Part shown: in pieces, positions 9,642 through 18,935 of the stretch
Position numbering within the stretch: position 1 is the stretch's first letter
Layout of the letters: each line of letters starts with the position of its first letter
Source: Veillonella sp.
GTDB lineage: Bacteria > Bacillota > Negativicutes > Veillonellales > Veillonellaceae
NCBI RefSeq assembly: GCF_018364065.1
Contig: NZ_JAGZMO010000005.1
Span: 1-64,000 of the forward strand
Direction: 5' to 3'
DNA length: 64,000 nucleotides
Notes under the pieces: model-generated
Told to the model about the DNA's origin: nothing
Databases searched by the model: none
Seen by the model: the letters and a program-made list of their open reading frames with translations, nothing else
Program-made: the position numbers and the translations under genes

Positions 9642-9676
9642 ACAAAAACGTTGCCAGCAGCAACGTTTTTGTTTTC
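9642..9676 (-). terminator. Terminator after the pyrophosphatase gene
   Basis: A perfect 13-bp stem (ACAAAAACGTTGC and its complement) with a 5-base loop lies between the pyrophosphatase stop and the pcrA start. The A/T-rich flanks allow it to work in both directions. Confidence 0.85.
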
Positions 9677-9738
9677 CTATACTAACTAGCATGTTTCAAT
9701 CAATACGAATGTATAAATCATCGCATCCTAATTATTTC

Positions 9739-11016
9739 TTATTTCATAGCTCCCAAAATTTGAGGAACGATTTGTTTCTTACGGGATAATGTGTTTGGTA
9801 AGAATACTTCCTGAGCTTTTACTTCTTTACCGAATGCATCAGCCACTACAGACGCTACATCGCCGGCAAAGAGAAGGTTTGTGCTTTCTTTCAAAATGTC
9901 TGTTACCATGATGTAAGAAGCGGCATAACCGTTAGCAGTACGTAACTCTTCAAGAGCTTTCAACAAAGCGGCTTTACGAGTCAATACATCGTCAGCATTC
10001 ATAGTGGAAAGCTGACCGATACTGATTACCTGGCCGTTAGCAGTGAATTCTTTCATGTCTGTACGAACGATTTTTTCGTCGCTGAAGTCGGACACGTCAG
10101 CACCGGCTTTAAGCATTTCAAGACCATATGCTTCTAAATCAACGCCGGCAATATCAGCTAATTTCTTAGCAGTATCTTTGTCTTTAGGCGTGCAAGTTGG
10201 AGATCTGAATAATACAGTATCAGAAATAATAGCGGATAAAAGAAGACCCGCAATATTCTTAGGAATTTCCTGACCATATTGCCAGTACAAGTTAGCAATA
10301 ATTGTGCAGGAGCATCCTACCGGTTCGTAATGAATGAAAATAGGATTTTCAGTCGTTAAACCGCCAATACGATGATGGTCAATGTTTTCGATAATTTCAG
10401 CATCTTCAATGTCGTCGATGATCTGAACTTTTTCATTGTGGTCTACAAGAATAACTTTTTGTTTGTCCTTAGGAGCTTCCGCATTAGCACGAACCATGCC
10501 ATAGTAAGTAGTACCTTCTACTACAGGGAAAGTGCCTGCATGACCGCGGTCGAATTCTTTCAACTTCATATCAGGAGAAATTAACTGACAAGTTGCTTTG
10601 GATACCATATCAGCAGCTTTTACTTCTTTATTTTCGAGCCATGCATTGCTGAGGGCTTCGATTAAATGTTTAGGCATAATAACGCCTACGAAAGTATCGC
10701 CGTCAACTACAGGGATGCGATTCATATCGTGTTCAGTGCGCCATGCAAGAACAGTCTTCAAATCAGCATCGGCAGGAACAGCCGGTACGTTTTCCATTAC
10801 GTCTTTAATACGAACAGCAAAGCTGGTAACGATTGGCGGATGTTCTACACCAAAGTAGTTCAACACAAAGCTGGTTTCTTTATTAGCAGGACCTGCACAA
10901 ATTGCTTTTGCAGGAATATTCATCTGATTTTTCAGGTTCGCATAACCTAAAGCAGAACAAAAAGAGTCCGTGTCAGGACTTTTATGACCAGTTACAAAAA
11001 TTACATCATTACTCAT
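9739..11016 (-). CDS. ppaC: Family II manganese-dependent inorganic pyrophosphatase with CBS domains
   Basis: It hydrolyses pyrophosphate in the cytoplasm. The 425-residue protein has the family II DHH motifs: GHKSPDTDS near residue 10, DHNE, and IDHHRIGG. The C-terminal DHHA2 domain ends in SRKKQIVPQI. Between the N-terminal motifs lie two CBS domains (from about IKDVMENVP and AADMVSKAT), which in this subfamily bind adenine nucleotides and regulate activity. The length argues against an additional DRTGG domain. I placed the start at 11016, where AGGTGAG precedes ATG; the frame is open to 11181 but that part has no family homology. Confidence 0.93.
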   Translation of the reverse strand: MSNDVIFVTGHKSPDTDSFCSALGYANLKNQMNIPAKAICAGPANKETSFVLNYFGVEHPPIVTSFAVRIKDVMENVPAVPADADLKTVLAWRTEHDMNRIPVVDGDTFVGVIMPKHLIEALSNAWLENKEVKAADMVSKATCQLISPDMKLKEFDRGHAGTFPVVEGTTYYGMVRANAEAPKDKQKVILVDHNEKVQIIDDIEDAEIIENIDHHRIGGLTTENPIFIHYEPVGCSCTIIANLYWQYGQEIPKNIAGLLLSAIISDTVLFRSPTCTPKDKDTAKKLADIAGVDLEAYGLEMLKAGADVSDFSDEKIVRTDMKEFTANGQVISIGQLSTMNADDVLTRKAALLKALEELRTANGYAASYIMVTDILKESTNLLFAGDVASVVADAFGKEVKAQEVFLPNTLSRKKQIVPQILGAMK

Positions 11017-11269
11017 GATCTCACCTCTTAAAAAAATACAATAAACTTGCATTTGTCGTCTATCTATTATAGCACATATCGATATATTTCTGAATGGAAA
11101 ATCAAGGTCTTTATAGGATTTTTCTGTAATATGTTCGTAAAACCCTACAATCATATAACCCCCAATTATCTCCAAGCACATGAAACTCCATTAATAGTTA
11201 GACATTTTTCCAAACCTTCATAGCTAACAACTCTTTCCAACATTTATAGCTAACAACTTTTCCCAATAA
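11017..11269. other. Intergenic gap upstream of the pyrophosphatase gene
   Basis: A/T-rich sequence of about 250 bases before the dcuC terminator. Two imperfect ~30-bp direct repeats containing ATAGCTAACAACT lie at roughly 11208-11265. I see no gene. Confidence 0.5.
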
Positions 11270-11341
11270 AAAAGACTATTACTTCCGCTTCTCCGCACCG
11301 CTGGCAAAAGCGGCACAGAAATGCGAAAGTAATAGTCCTTA
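11270..11341 (-). terminator. Compound terminator after dcuC-like gene
   Basis: An outer 15-bp stem (11274-11288 with 11323-11337) encloses a smaller GC-rich stem (GTGCCGCT/AGCGGTGC read on the minus strand). On the minus strand it runs into TCTTTTTTATT, so it ends leftward transcription. Confidence 0.85.
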
Positions 11342-11375
11342 AATATGTAGTCTCAACTAGAGGGAATCAATATTT

Positions 11376-12755
11376 TTATAAGAATAATACGAAGTTAGCA
11401 ACTACTAATGTAACACCGGCGCCGATCATAGGAATGGCTGTACGTTTTACAAGGTCAAACGAAGAGATACCGGCCATACCGGATGCTACTACGATTACGG
11501 CTGTAATTGGAGAAATCGCGCGGAACGCACTGGCGATAAAGTGCATTGGTAAAATCATAAGCACTGTGGATACGCCTGTGTGTGCGGCAATGTTTGGAAC
11601 CAAGTTGGCAAATGCGAAGAATGGCGCATTACCGGAGCCCATAACAATCGCGGAAACACCGATGATAGAAACCATTACGAGCGTAATGCCGATACCGCCG
11701 AATCCGGAAGTCTTAGCCCATTCGATAAGAGCATCGATTGTACCAATAGCCATTAAGCCTTTAGCGAAAATTTCACCGGCTACGATCAGACTGACAACGT
11801 TTGCCATCTGGCGTCCCATACCGTCAAAGTAAACTTGTAAGTCTTCCATAGCCAACTTGCCGTCAAATGTACGGAAGTATTGGAAAATCATACCTACTGT
11901 AGTACCAACGAACATGGCTACAATAATGTTCATTTTAATCCAGGAGATCCATAAGCTGGAGAATGATAAAATAAGAGCCAACGGAATAATTGGAAGAATC
12001 GCGTAAATAAGAGGCGCTTCCTTCTTCAAGTCCGCATTTGTCATCTTATCTTCGTTAACTGTAGTTTCAACGGCCTGTACCACATGACCATCGCGTTTAT
12101 CCATGTATTTTTGAGTTAAATAATGCAATACAGCTACTACAGGAATAACACAAAGGGCAACCGGCACCTGATAGGAATGCCAATATGTAACAGGGTCAAT
12201 GTTAGCTAATTCAGCTGCGAAGATTGTACCGGTGTCACTAGGACTCCAGTCAAGACAAAGTGTCGTTGCGATTGCTGCCGTAGCGGATAGTTTACTTACA
12301 CCCAAAGCAGTCAATACAGGGTACATGGTTACCATTAATAACATGGCCAAACCGGACGCACTGTTAATCGCTAAACCGATGAACATACCTAAAACCCAAC
12401 ATGCGCTCAATACGATGTATGGGGATTTAAGTTTCTGTAACGGTTTGATTGTCAACGTTACGAGCGCTCTGGAAGCCCCGATATGGTCCATGTAGCGGGC
12501 AAAACCGCCAACGGCCATAATATTAAGGCCCAGCTTAGCAGCACGGCTACTAAATAAGTTCTTGATATTTTCGAAAATATCAAAAATAAAGTTACCTGTT
12601 GACTGTTTAGCCGGAATAATTTCGCCATAGCCTAGGAAATAAGCCAATAGCAAAAGAACTATACCGCCAAGAAACAGTACGGCTTGAGCTTTATAGCGCT
12701 TAAACACCAAAAAGCCTACCCAAAGAATAACTACTATAGATATAGCAATATTCAT
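11376..12755 (-). CDS. dcuC: Anaerobic C4-dicarboxylate transporter, DcuC family
   Basis: A 459-residue integral membrane protein with about 12 hydrophobic segments. It resembles DcuC, which exchanges or exports succinate, fumarate and malate during anaerobic growth. Supportive stretches are the N-terminal helices, NSASGLAMLLMVTMYPVL and CLDWSPSDTGTIFAAE in the middle, and MGSGNAPFFAFANLVP near 385. A charged loop (KYMDKRDGHV...) splits the protein into halves. A succinate exporter makes sense in an organism running the succinate-propionate pathway, but that is inference. It stands alone with its own terminator. Confidence 0.85.
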   Translation of the reverse strand: MNIAISIVVILWVGFLVFKRYKAQAVLFLGGIVLLLLAYFLGYGEIIPAKQSTGNFIFDIFENIKNLFSSRAAKLGLNIMAVGGFARYMDHIGASRALVTLTIKPLQKLKSPYIVLSACWVLGMFIGLAINSASGLAMLLMVTMYPVLTALGVSKLSATAAIATTLCLDWSPSDTGTIFAAELANIDPVTYWHSYQVPVALCVIPVVAVLHYLTQKYMDKRDGHVVQAVETTVNEDKMTNADLKKEAPLIYAILPIIPLALILSFSSLWISWIKMNIIVAMFVGTTVGMIFQYFRTFDGKLAMEDLQVYFDGMGRQMANVVSLIVAGEIFAKGLMAIGTIDALIEWAKTSGFGGIGITLVMVSIIGVSAIVMGSGNAPFFAFANLVPNIAAHTGVSTVLMILPMHFIASAFRAISPITAVIVVASGMAGISSFDLVKRTAIPMIGAGVTLVVANFVLFL

Positions 12756-13060
12756 TGTACTACCTCCCTCACCAACAAAAAAATGGGACTCCCTTTAAAA
12801 TGATTCTACTTGATTCTGATTATAGCATATAAATATACCTTTGGCTCATACTATATATGCATATTATTAATATTTAATTAAATGGATTATATAGAATTTA
12901 CAATAAGAGTCTAAGCCGATTTCTTCTAAACCCTTGCTACTACACGCTTTACAGAGCATAATAAGAACCATTAATATAATTAAATTTCTAATAATTATTT
13001 TTTATAAAGTGCCCACTGGTAATGGAAGAATGCATTATGTATACACGTTTTATAGGACGT
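12756..13060. other. Intergenic gap upstream of dcuC-like gene
   Basis: Very A/T-rich. On the minus strand a TATAAT lies near 12820, about 60 bases before the dcuC start, but with no good -35. I see no gene. Confidence 0.5.
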
Positions 13061-13097
13061 AAAAAAAGACCAATGCATAAAATACATTGGTCTTTTA
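13061..13097 (-). terminator. Terminator after RND pump gene
   Basis: A 12-bp stem (AAAAGACCAATG and complement, 13064-13075 with 13085-13096) and 9-base loop, followed on the minus strand by a run of T. It ends the efflux operon. Confidence 0.9.
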
Positions 13098-13133
13098 ATA
13101 TTTATCATATTTGGTTACTTTTCAGCAATTAAA

Positions 13134-16100
13134 TTATTTCTTTTTGCCGAAGCCCATTTTTTCAATCATGATAAACAGCATCGGAATAACGAAGATACCG
13201 AATACAGTTGCAGAAGTCATACCTGCTACTACTGTAATACCCATGGAGATACGGGCTGCTGAACCGGCACCACTGGAGATAGCCAATGGAATACAACCAA
13301 GGATAAACGCCAAGGACGTCATCAAGATTGGACGCAGACGAATCTTAGCCGCTTCAATAGCCGCATCAACGATGCGCATGCCACGCTCATCTACACGGAT
13401 CTTCGCGTACTCGATAATCAGGATGGCGTTCTTCGCCGCCAAACCAACCAGTGTTAGCAAACCGATCTGGAGGTAAATGTCGTTTGCAAGGCTATATTTG
13501 CCTGTAAGATTCAATAAGTAAGGAATGGAAGCCGCACCGACAATCCCCGATGGAACGGAGAACAATACGGCGAACGGTACTTTCCAGGATTCGTATAACG
13601 CAGCAAGTACGAGGAATACGAATACCATACCCATGCCTAAGATTAATACAGTCTGGCTACCGGACTTAACTTCTTCACGGGACTGTTCGGCCCATTCATA
13701 AGTGTAGCCCTGAGGTAAGTTCTTAGCTGCATCTTCCAATGCGGTAATCGCGTCACCGGAGCTATATCCGGAGCCTTGGTTACCACCAATTTTAACAGCC
13801 GGATAGTTGTTAAAACGTGTAATCGTCGATACGGATGTAGTACTTACCGATGTAATATAAGAGGCTACCGGAATCAAAGTGCCGCTGCTGTTTGCAACAT
13901 AGATGTTGTTATTCATTTCAGGAGAGATACGATAATCTTGTTCCGCCTGAATAACTACTTTATAGTTCTTACCATAGTCAGTAAAGTCATTGACTTGAAT
14001 ACCGCCGTAGAAACCTTGTAATGTTGTGAAAATATCACTTACACTTACGCCATCACGAGCCGCTTTATCACGATTTACTGTAAATTCGTAAGAAGGTGTG
14101 CCGTCACTATAGGTTGTATAGATGGAGGCGAATACAGGATTCTGTCGAGCTTCCGCCAAGAAGTTGTTAACAACCTGTGCCATCTGTTCAGGACTGTCAC
14201 CGGCCTTATTAACGATGTACATGGAGAAACCGCCTGTACTACCCAAACCAGGAATTGGTGGTGGGTTCATTGGTAATACTGTTGCTTCCGGAATAGTGGC
14301 CGCAAAGCCCATTACCTTACCAAGCTTAGTATTAATATCCTGACCTACTCCGGTACGTTCACTCCAGTCAGTGAATGTGGCGAACATCAAACCGCCACTT
14401 GTCTTTTGACCGCCGGACAAGATATCGAAACCGGAAATACCGATACTACTTACAATATCCTTATCTTCTGCCAAGAAGTCACTGATCTTATTAATAACGG
14501 CTAATGTACGAGATGTAGTTGCACCGTCAGGCAAGCTGACAGCAATCATAAAGTAACCATTATCTTCATTCGGAACGAAGGCTCTCGGCAATACGGAGAA
14601 CACGCCCACAGAAACAGCTACGAATGCTAATAAAGCAACTACAGTAAGCCATAAGCGCTTAGCCAATTTAGCTAACTGATAACCGTACCAGTCACTGAAT
14701 TTGTCAAGTGCTTCGTTAAATTTATTCAATCCGCGATGAAGCAGATTTTCATGCTCATTCGGTTTGTGCGGACGAAGAAGCATAGCACAAAGTGCCGGCG
14801 TCAATGTCAACGCTACGAATGCGGAAATACCTACGGATACGGCAATGGTCAAGGCGAACTGTTTGTACAGAATACCTGTCATACCGCCCATAAAGGATAC
14901 CGGAATAAATACGGACGCCAATACGAAGGCGATACCGATTACCGGGCCCTGTACGTTTTCCATGGCCGCTACGGTAGCATCATGCGGATTTTTGCCATTT
15001 ACCTTTATTTCGTATTCCACGGCCTCGATAACAACAATCGCGTCATCGACAACCAGACCGATGGCCAGAACCATGGCGAACAAGGTCAACGTATTAATCG
15101 TAAAGTCTAAGACTGTAAATGCCGCAAATGTACCCAGCAATGATACCGGTACGGCAATCATCGGTATCAATGTGGAACGCCATGATTGTAAGAACAAGTA
15201 TACAATGATGGCAACCAATACGAGGGCTTCAATAAATGTATGAATTACTTCTTCAATGGATGCATTAACGAATTCCGTATTATCTACGACGATTTGCATC
15301 TTAACTCCAGGAGGCATGCTCTGCTCCTGTTTCTTCAAGATTTCTTTAACGGCACCGATTGTCTGGATAGCGTTCGCGTCACTGGTAAGCGAAACGGCGA
15401 AAACGGCCATCGGATGACCGCCTTCACGGGCAGAAACATTGTAACTTTCAGCACCTAAATGGATATTAGCAACGTCTTTCAAGCGAAGTAAGTTACCATT
15501 CGAGTCTTTTTTGATAATAATATTGCCGAACTCTTCCGGAGTTTTCAAACGGCCGCTCAATGTGATTGGCATTGTTTTCTGTTGAACGGATGGAGTCGGA
15601 TCCGCACCGATTGTACCGGCAGCGGCCTGTTTATTCTGTGCAGAAATAGCGCTGGTAATTTCAGTAACAGTTACATTGTGTTGCGCCATTTTAGTTGGAT
15701 CCAACCAAACGCGCATCGCAAAGTCTGAACCGAATTCCTGTACGTTACCTACACCGTTAACGGACTTAATTTCGTCCATCATATAGTTACTTGCGTAGTT
15801 CTTTAAGAATGTTTCATCATAAGTATCGTCAGGCGAACTTAATGCGAATACCAAAGACATATCGCTTGTGGATTTTGTCGTCGTTACCCCGATAGCCTGT
15901 ACTTCAGAAGGCAAAGACGCCAATGCACGTTGTACACGGTTCTGTGTATTAACCGTATCCATATCGGCATCTGTACCCTGATTAAATTGTACAGTCAAAG
16001 AGTATGTACCACTACTTGTACTGGTTGAAAGCATGTAGTCGAAGTCCTGTACGCCGACAATCTGACTTTCAATAACAGACGCAACCGTGTCACTTACTAC

Positions 16101-16265
16101 AGAAGCGGACGCCCCTGTGTACTGAGCATTAACAAGTACCTGCGGCGGCGTAATCTCCGGATAACGCGCCACCGGCAATGTAATCATAGCAAGTGTACCG
16201 GCAATCGTAATGATGAGCGATATAACAATGGCGAATATAGGTCGGTTAATAAAAAATTTCGACAC
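13134..16265 (-). CDS. RND multidrug efflux pump, HAE1/AcrB type
   Basis: This inner-membrane proton antiporter of 1043 residues is the pump of a tripartite system. Features of AcrB are intact: TM1 at residues ~10-30 (FAIVISLIITIAGTLAM), a large periplasmic loop, the paired aspartates of TM4 in GLVVDDAIVVIE, a second periplasmic loop and a final bundle ending MLFIMIEKMGFGKKK. The start is a GTG at 16265 with AAGGGGG six bases ahead. It follows the membrane fusion protein by 11 bp in a tetR-MFP-RND operon. No TolC-like outer-membrane channel gene is nearby, so one must be encoded elsewhere. An RND pump implies an outer membrane. Confidence 0.95.
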   Translation of the reverse strand: MSKFFINRPIFAIVISLIITIAGTLAMITLPVARYPEITPPQVLVNAQYTGASASVVSDTVASVIESQIVGVQDFDYMLSTSTSSGTYSLTVQFNQGTDADMDTVNTQNRVQRALASLPSEVQAIGVTTTKSTSDMSLVFALSSPDDTYDETFLKNYASNYMMDEIKSVNGVGNVQEFGSDFAMRVWLDPTKMAQHNVTVTEITSAISAQNKQAAAGTIGADPTPSVQQKTMPITLSGRLKTPEEFGNIIIKKDSNGNLLRLKDVANIHLGAESYNVSAREGGHPMAVFAVSLTSDANAIQTIGAVKEILKKQEQSMPPGVKMQIVVDNTEFVNASIEEVIHTFIEALVLVAIIVYLFLQSWRSTLIPMIAVPVSLLGTFAAFTVLDFTINTLTLFAMVLAIGLVVDDAIVVIEAVEYEIKVNGKNPHDATVAAMENVQGPVIGIAFVLASVFIPVSFMGGMTGILYKQFALTIAVSVGISAFVALTLTPALCAMLLRPHKPNEHENLLHRGLNKFNEALDKFSDWYGYQLAKLAKRLWLTVVALLAFVAVSVGVFSVLPRAFVPNEDNGYFMIAVSLPDGATTSRTLAVINKISDFLAEDKDIVSSIGISGFDILSGGQKTSGGLMFATFTDWSERTGVGQDINTKLGKVMGFAATIPEATVLPMNPPPIPGLGSTGGFSMYIVNKAGDSPEQMAQVVNNFLAEARQNPVFASIYTTYSDGTPSYEFTVNRDKAARDGVSVSDIFTTLQGFYGGIQVNDFTDYGKNYKVVIQAEQDYRISPEMNNNIYVANSSGTLIPVASYITSVSTTSVSTITRFNNYPAVKIGGNQGSGYSSGDAITALEDAAKNLPQGYTYEWAEQSREEVKSGSQTVLILGMGMVFVFLVLAALYESWKVPFAVLFSVPSGIVGAASIPYLLNLTGKYSLANDIYLQIGLLTLVGLAAKNAILIIEYAKIRVDERGMRIVDAAIEAAKIRLRPILMTSLAFILGCIPLAISSGAGSAARISMGITVVAGMTSATVFGIFVIPMLFIMIEKMGFGKKK

Positions 16266-16276
16266 GATATACCCCC

Positions 16277-17407
16277 TTATTTAGTCGATTCTAATTGTTC
16301 TTTAGTAAGGGCGGTCGGTTTTACCTTCACGCCGTTACGGATCTTAGTTAAGCCATCTACAACGATTGTCTGACCAGGTTTTACACCACCTGTTACGATT
16401 GTATAAATACCTTGTGTACCGCCTGTTTCAATTGGCACTTGCGTTACTGTACCGGATTCATCTACAACGTAAACGAAGGATTTATTCAATACTTGTGTAA
16501 TCGCTTTGGTTGGAACTAACATAGCATTTTTAATAATATCCCCAGGAGATACAATTGTTGCATACATGTTAGGAATTAACAAATGATTAGGGTTAGGGAA
16601 TGAAGCTTTGAACATTAACTGACCGGAAGAGCTGTCAAGATTCTTAGCCGCTTCAGTAATAGTACCTGTGTACTGGTAAGTACTACCGTCAGACAAACGA
16701 AGTTGCAACTGTTTGTTTGCCATTGGGTCGGAGCCGTTATTTTTCATAAAGTTCAAGTATTCAGCTTCACTCATACTGAATTGTACGAATACAGGATCTA
16801 CAGAGTTGAGTGTAACCAATGTAGTGCTGCCTGCCGTTACATAAGTACCCAAGTCCACATCGTCCATTTGCAATGTGCCGTCAAATGGTGCATAAATAAC
16901 TACGTCCTGTAAGTTATCCTGTGCAATGCGAACAGCTGCTTCATTGGCTTCTAAAGCTGCACGTTGTTGTTGCGCCGTGCTTGCCTGAGTATCCAATGTT
17001 TGACGAGCGATGGCATCTTCATTAGCCAATTGTTGGTAACGCTGTAAATCGCGTTCCGCGTTTAAATAAGAAGCGTTTGTGCTTGCCGCATTTGCTTGTG
17101 CGCTGGCAAGGCTGGCTTCATATTGACGGGAATCCAAACGGAATAAAGGCTGGCCTTTTACAACCTGCTCCCCGCCTCTTACATATTTTTCAACTACGTG
17201 GCCGGACACACGCGCATGAATCGCCGTGCTGCTCTGAGCCACTACAGTACCATTAAAGGATACCGGGATCTGTGTATCTGATGCTGAGATTTTGTATGTA
17301 TTAACAGCTACTTCTGCTTGTTGCTGTTCCTGCTTACCACAACCGGCCAGCACCATGATTAAGGCCATAATCCCTGCCACAGCACCCAAATAACGAAATT
17401 TACTCAT
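16277..17407 (-). CDS. RND efflux membrane fusion (adaptor) lipoprotein, AcrA type
   Basis: The 376-residue protein begins with a lipoprotein signal: a hydrophobic segment and lipobox LAGC with Cys23. Then come a barrel-sandwich half (VSGHVVEKYVRGGEQVVKGQPLF), a helical hairpin of about 90 residues rich in A and Q, the second half (VIYAPFDGTLQMDDVDLG) and a beta-barrel. This is the normal layout of adaptors linking the RND pump to the outer-membrane channel. Its start overlaps the tetR gene by 8 bp, with AAGGAGG inside tetR. Confidence 0.95.
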   Translation of the reverse strand: MSKFRYLGAVAGIMALIMVLAGCGKQEQQQAEVAVNTYKISASDTQIPVSFNGTVVAQSSTAIHARVSGHVVEKYVRGGEQVVKGQPLFRLDSRQYEASLASAQANAASTNASYLNAERDLQRYQQLANEDAIARQTLDTQASTAQQQRAALEANEAAVRIAQDNLQDVVIYAPFDGTLQMDDVDLGTYVTAGSTTLVTLNSVDPVFVQFSMSEAEYLNFMKNNGSDPMANKQLQLRLSDGSTYQYTGTITEAAKNLDSSSGQLMFKASFPNPNHLLIPNMYATIVSPGDIIKNAMLVPTKAITQVLNKSFVYVVDESGTVTQVPIETGGTQGIYTIVTGGVKPGQTIVVDGLTKIRNGVKVKPTALTKEQLESTK

Positions 17408-17963
17408 TATTTGCCTCCTTACTTAAAATTCCGTATAAAACTATATCAACTATATCTTTAAATAGCACAAAACATTCATCCGGACCGCGTTTGCCGTCTC
17501 TGAAAACTGTGCGAACAATGCTCTGCATCATCATTACTAATGTATCTACATTAATAGGACGACATGTGCCTAATTCGATTTCCTTTTCCAAAAACGCTCT
17601 CAATTCACTCCAATCCTCTTCCATAACTCGTTCAATTTGCTCGATTAAGGAAGGAATGGCAGTAAACATAACACGATACTGATCACTGCGAATCGTATTG
17701 TCTTCATCAAGTTTAATCGTAAAACATTTTCTAATTTTTTCTTCAAAACTCAATGTAGCATCGTTTAAAATTTCACTGTGCAGTCGATGATACTCATGTG
17801 CCCGCTCAATAACAATTTTTTCAATAATTTCGTTCTTTGAATAGAAGTTCTCATATAAAGTCCGTTTACTAATATTCAACCTCTTTGCCAGATCATCCAT
17901 TCGAAACGCAGCCCCATGAAGTTCTATCTCTTTTACAGCAGCTTCCAGAATACGCTTCTTCAT
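17400..17963 (-). CDS. TetR/AcrR-family transcriptional regulator
   Basis: A 187-residue regulator. The N-terminal ~50 residues form a TetR helix-turn-helix (ILEAAVKEIELHGAAFRMDDLAKRLNISKRTLYENFYSKNEI, in parts), and the rest is a helical ligand-binding domain. As the first gene of the operon that encodes the RND pump and adaptor, it most likely represses its own operon and responds to a pump substrate. GGGAGG precedes the ATG. Confidence 0.92.
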   Translation of the reverse strand: MKKRILEAAVKEIELHGAAFRMDDLAKRLNISKRTLYENFYSKNEIIEKIVIERAHEYHRLHSEILNDATLSFEEKIRKCFTIKLDEDNTIRSDQYRVMFTAIPSLIEQIERVMEEDWSELRAFLEKEIELGTCRPINVDTLVMMMQSIVRTVFRDGKRGPDECFVLFKDIVDIVLYGILSKEANNE

Positions 17964-18035
17964 TTCCGCCTCCCAACACTCCTTTACTAAAACACATTAC
18001 TATTTAACATAAACAACTATAACAACAGGTGCATA

Positions 18036-18066
18036 CGAAAAATTCCGCCCTACCGGGACGCGAATT
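18036..18066 (-). promoter_or_regulatory. Terminator-like hairpin in the tetR-efflux leader
   Basis: On the minus strand an imperfect palindrome (AATTC...GAATT outer arms, CCC/GGG inner) is followed by TTTTTC. It sits about 70 bases upstream of the tetR start and about 90 bases after the likely transcription start, so it could act as an attenuator. Structure seen; function inferred. Confidence 0.4.
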
Positions 18067-18160
18067 ATGAAAAAACAGATTCATATGCATGAACACTACA
18101 TTCAATAAATAACTATATACCTCCTAAAAACCGTTATGAAAACTCTAGTACCATACCTCA

Positions 18161-18188
18161 GTTTACCGAAATTAATAAATTATGTCAA
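18161..18188 (-). promoter_or_regulatory. Probable promoter of the tetR-efflux operon
   Basis: On the minus strand TTGACA is followed after 16 bases by TAAACT. This would give a leader of about 190 bases before tetR. Confidence 0.5.
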
Positions 18189-18520
18189 TAAAATTTAAAA
18201 AATTCGTTATACTTTTTTTGATATATAATTATTCCTTTTTTATTATATCAAACTTCATTATTTTAATTTTAGCAAAACTCATCAAATCGTGTATTCTTGG
18301 CATATTTTCTGTAGAAAATATGAGGATACATTATTTCTTATTCTAATAACCAAAAATTCATAATTACTAATTTTCTTAGTATATACTTTTCATATTCGTC
18401 CAATTACAGAAAACATTTCTCTTTTATAAACAGAAGCTTTGAATTGTATAGAGCATCCAATCCTGCGAAACTCTAAAAAACATTCACGGTGAAACAACAT
18501 AAATTCAATTACACAATACA
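18189..18520. other. A/T-rich intergenic stretch
   Basis: About 330 bases of very A/T-rich sequence with no recognisable gene on either strand. Several short A/T palindromes are present but none is distinctive. Confidence 0.5.
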
Positions 18521-18589
18521 TATAAAAAGCCTATTTACACATAAATTACAAGTTCATGAAATAACAAATGTTTATATGTAAACAGGCTT
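18521..18589 (-). terminator. Minus-strand terminator with no intact gene in front of it
   Basis: A 19-bp stem (18527-18545 with 18571-18589) closes on a 25-base loop. Both deviations from perfect pairing become G-U pairs only on the minus-strand RNA, which then runs into GGCUUUUUAU. The terminator therefore serves leftward transcription, yet the only thing upstream is a short gene remnant. Confidence 0.8.
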
Positions 18590-18614
18590 CACGGATAGAA
18601 AACGTTTAGCAATT

Positions 18615-18707
18615 TTATTGTAAAACTTCTTTCAACAATTCTCCATAAGCATTTACCACATCTTTATTATATGGAGATAAGGTGTCTAAAAAGGTTTTAA
18701 AAATTTG
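18615..18707 (-). pseudogene. Possible C-terminal remnant of a lost gene
   Basis: An open frame with a protein-like end reads (in part) FLDTLSPYNKDVVNAYGEL and then LKEVLQ, stop at 18615-18617. It has no start codon or ribosome site, and its upstream part dissolves into A/T-rich sequence before the tRNA-Leu promoter. A strong minus-strand terminator follows 26 bases after the stop. The simplest reading is that a gene body was deleted and only its last ~25 codons and terminator remain. The family is not recognisable; chance cannot be excluded. Confidence 0.35.
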
Positions 18708-18742
18708 AAAAAATAATTTTAAAATTTTTTTAAGATTATGTG

Positions 18743-18771
18743 TTGACAAGTATGTAAATATCCTGTAAAAT
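18743..18771 (+). promoter_or_regulatory. tRNA-Leu promoter
   Basis: TTGACA and TAAAAT are separated by 17 bases, ending 15 bases before the tRNA: a near-consensus vegetative promoter. Confidence 0.85.
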
Positions 18772-18786
18772 AAATTTTGTTCCCGC

Positions 18787-18870
18787 GCCGGAGTGGCGGA
18801 ATGGCAGACGCACTTGACTCAAAATCAAGCGGGTAACACCGTGTGGGTTCAAGTCCCACCTCCGGCACCA
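18787..18870 (+). tRNA. tRNA-Leu (anticodon CAA)
   Basis: The 84-base class II tRNA has a GCCGGAG/CTCCGGC acceptor stem, an anticodon stem CTTGA/TCAAG with loop CTCAAAA (anticodon CAA, reading UUG), a long variable arm, the T-loop GGTTCAAGTCC and an encoded CCA end. It has its own promoter and terminator. Confidence 0.98.
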
Positions 18871-18875
18871 GACAT

Positions 18876-18935
18876 AAAAAGCACCTTGCTTATTGGTGCG
18901 ATCATTTCGAATCAGTGAGCAAGGTGCTTTTTTAT
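18876..18935 (+). terminator. Terminator after tRNA-Leu
   Basis: An 11-bp stem (AGCACCTTGCT and complement) ends in a run of T six bases beyond the tRNA CCA. Confidence 0.9.

Noticed and set aside
14736..15243. Two long plus-strand frames opposite the RND pump gene
   Set aside because: Antisense shadows of a well-supported gene; no start signals or known domains.
18036..18066. Insertion-sequence end
   Set aside because: The palindrome stands alone; no transposase or second end is visible in the gap.
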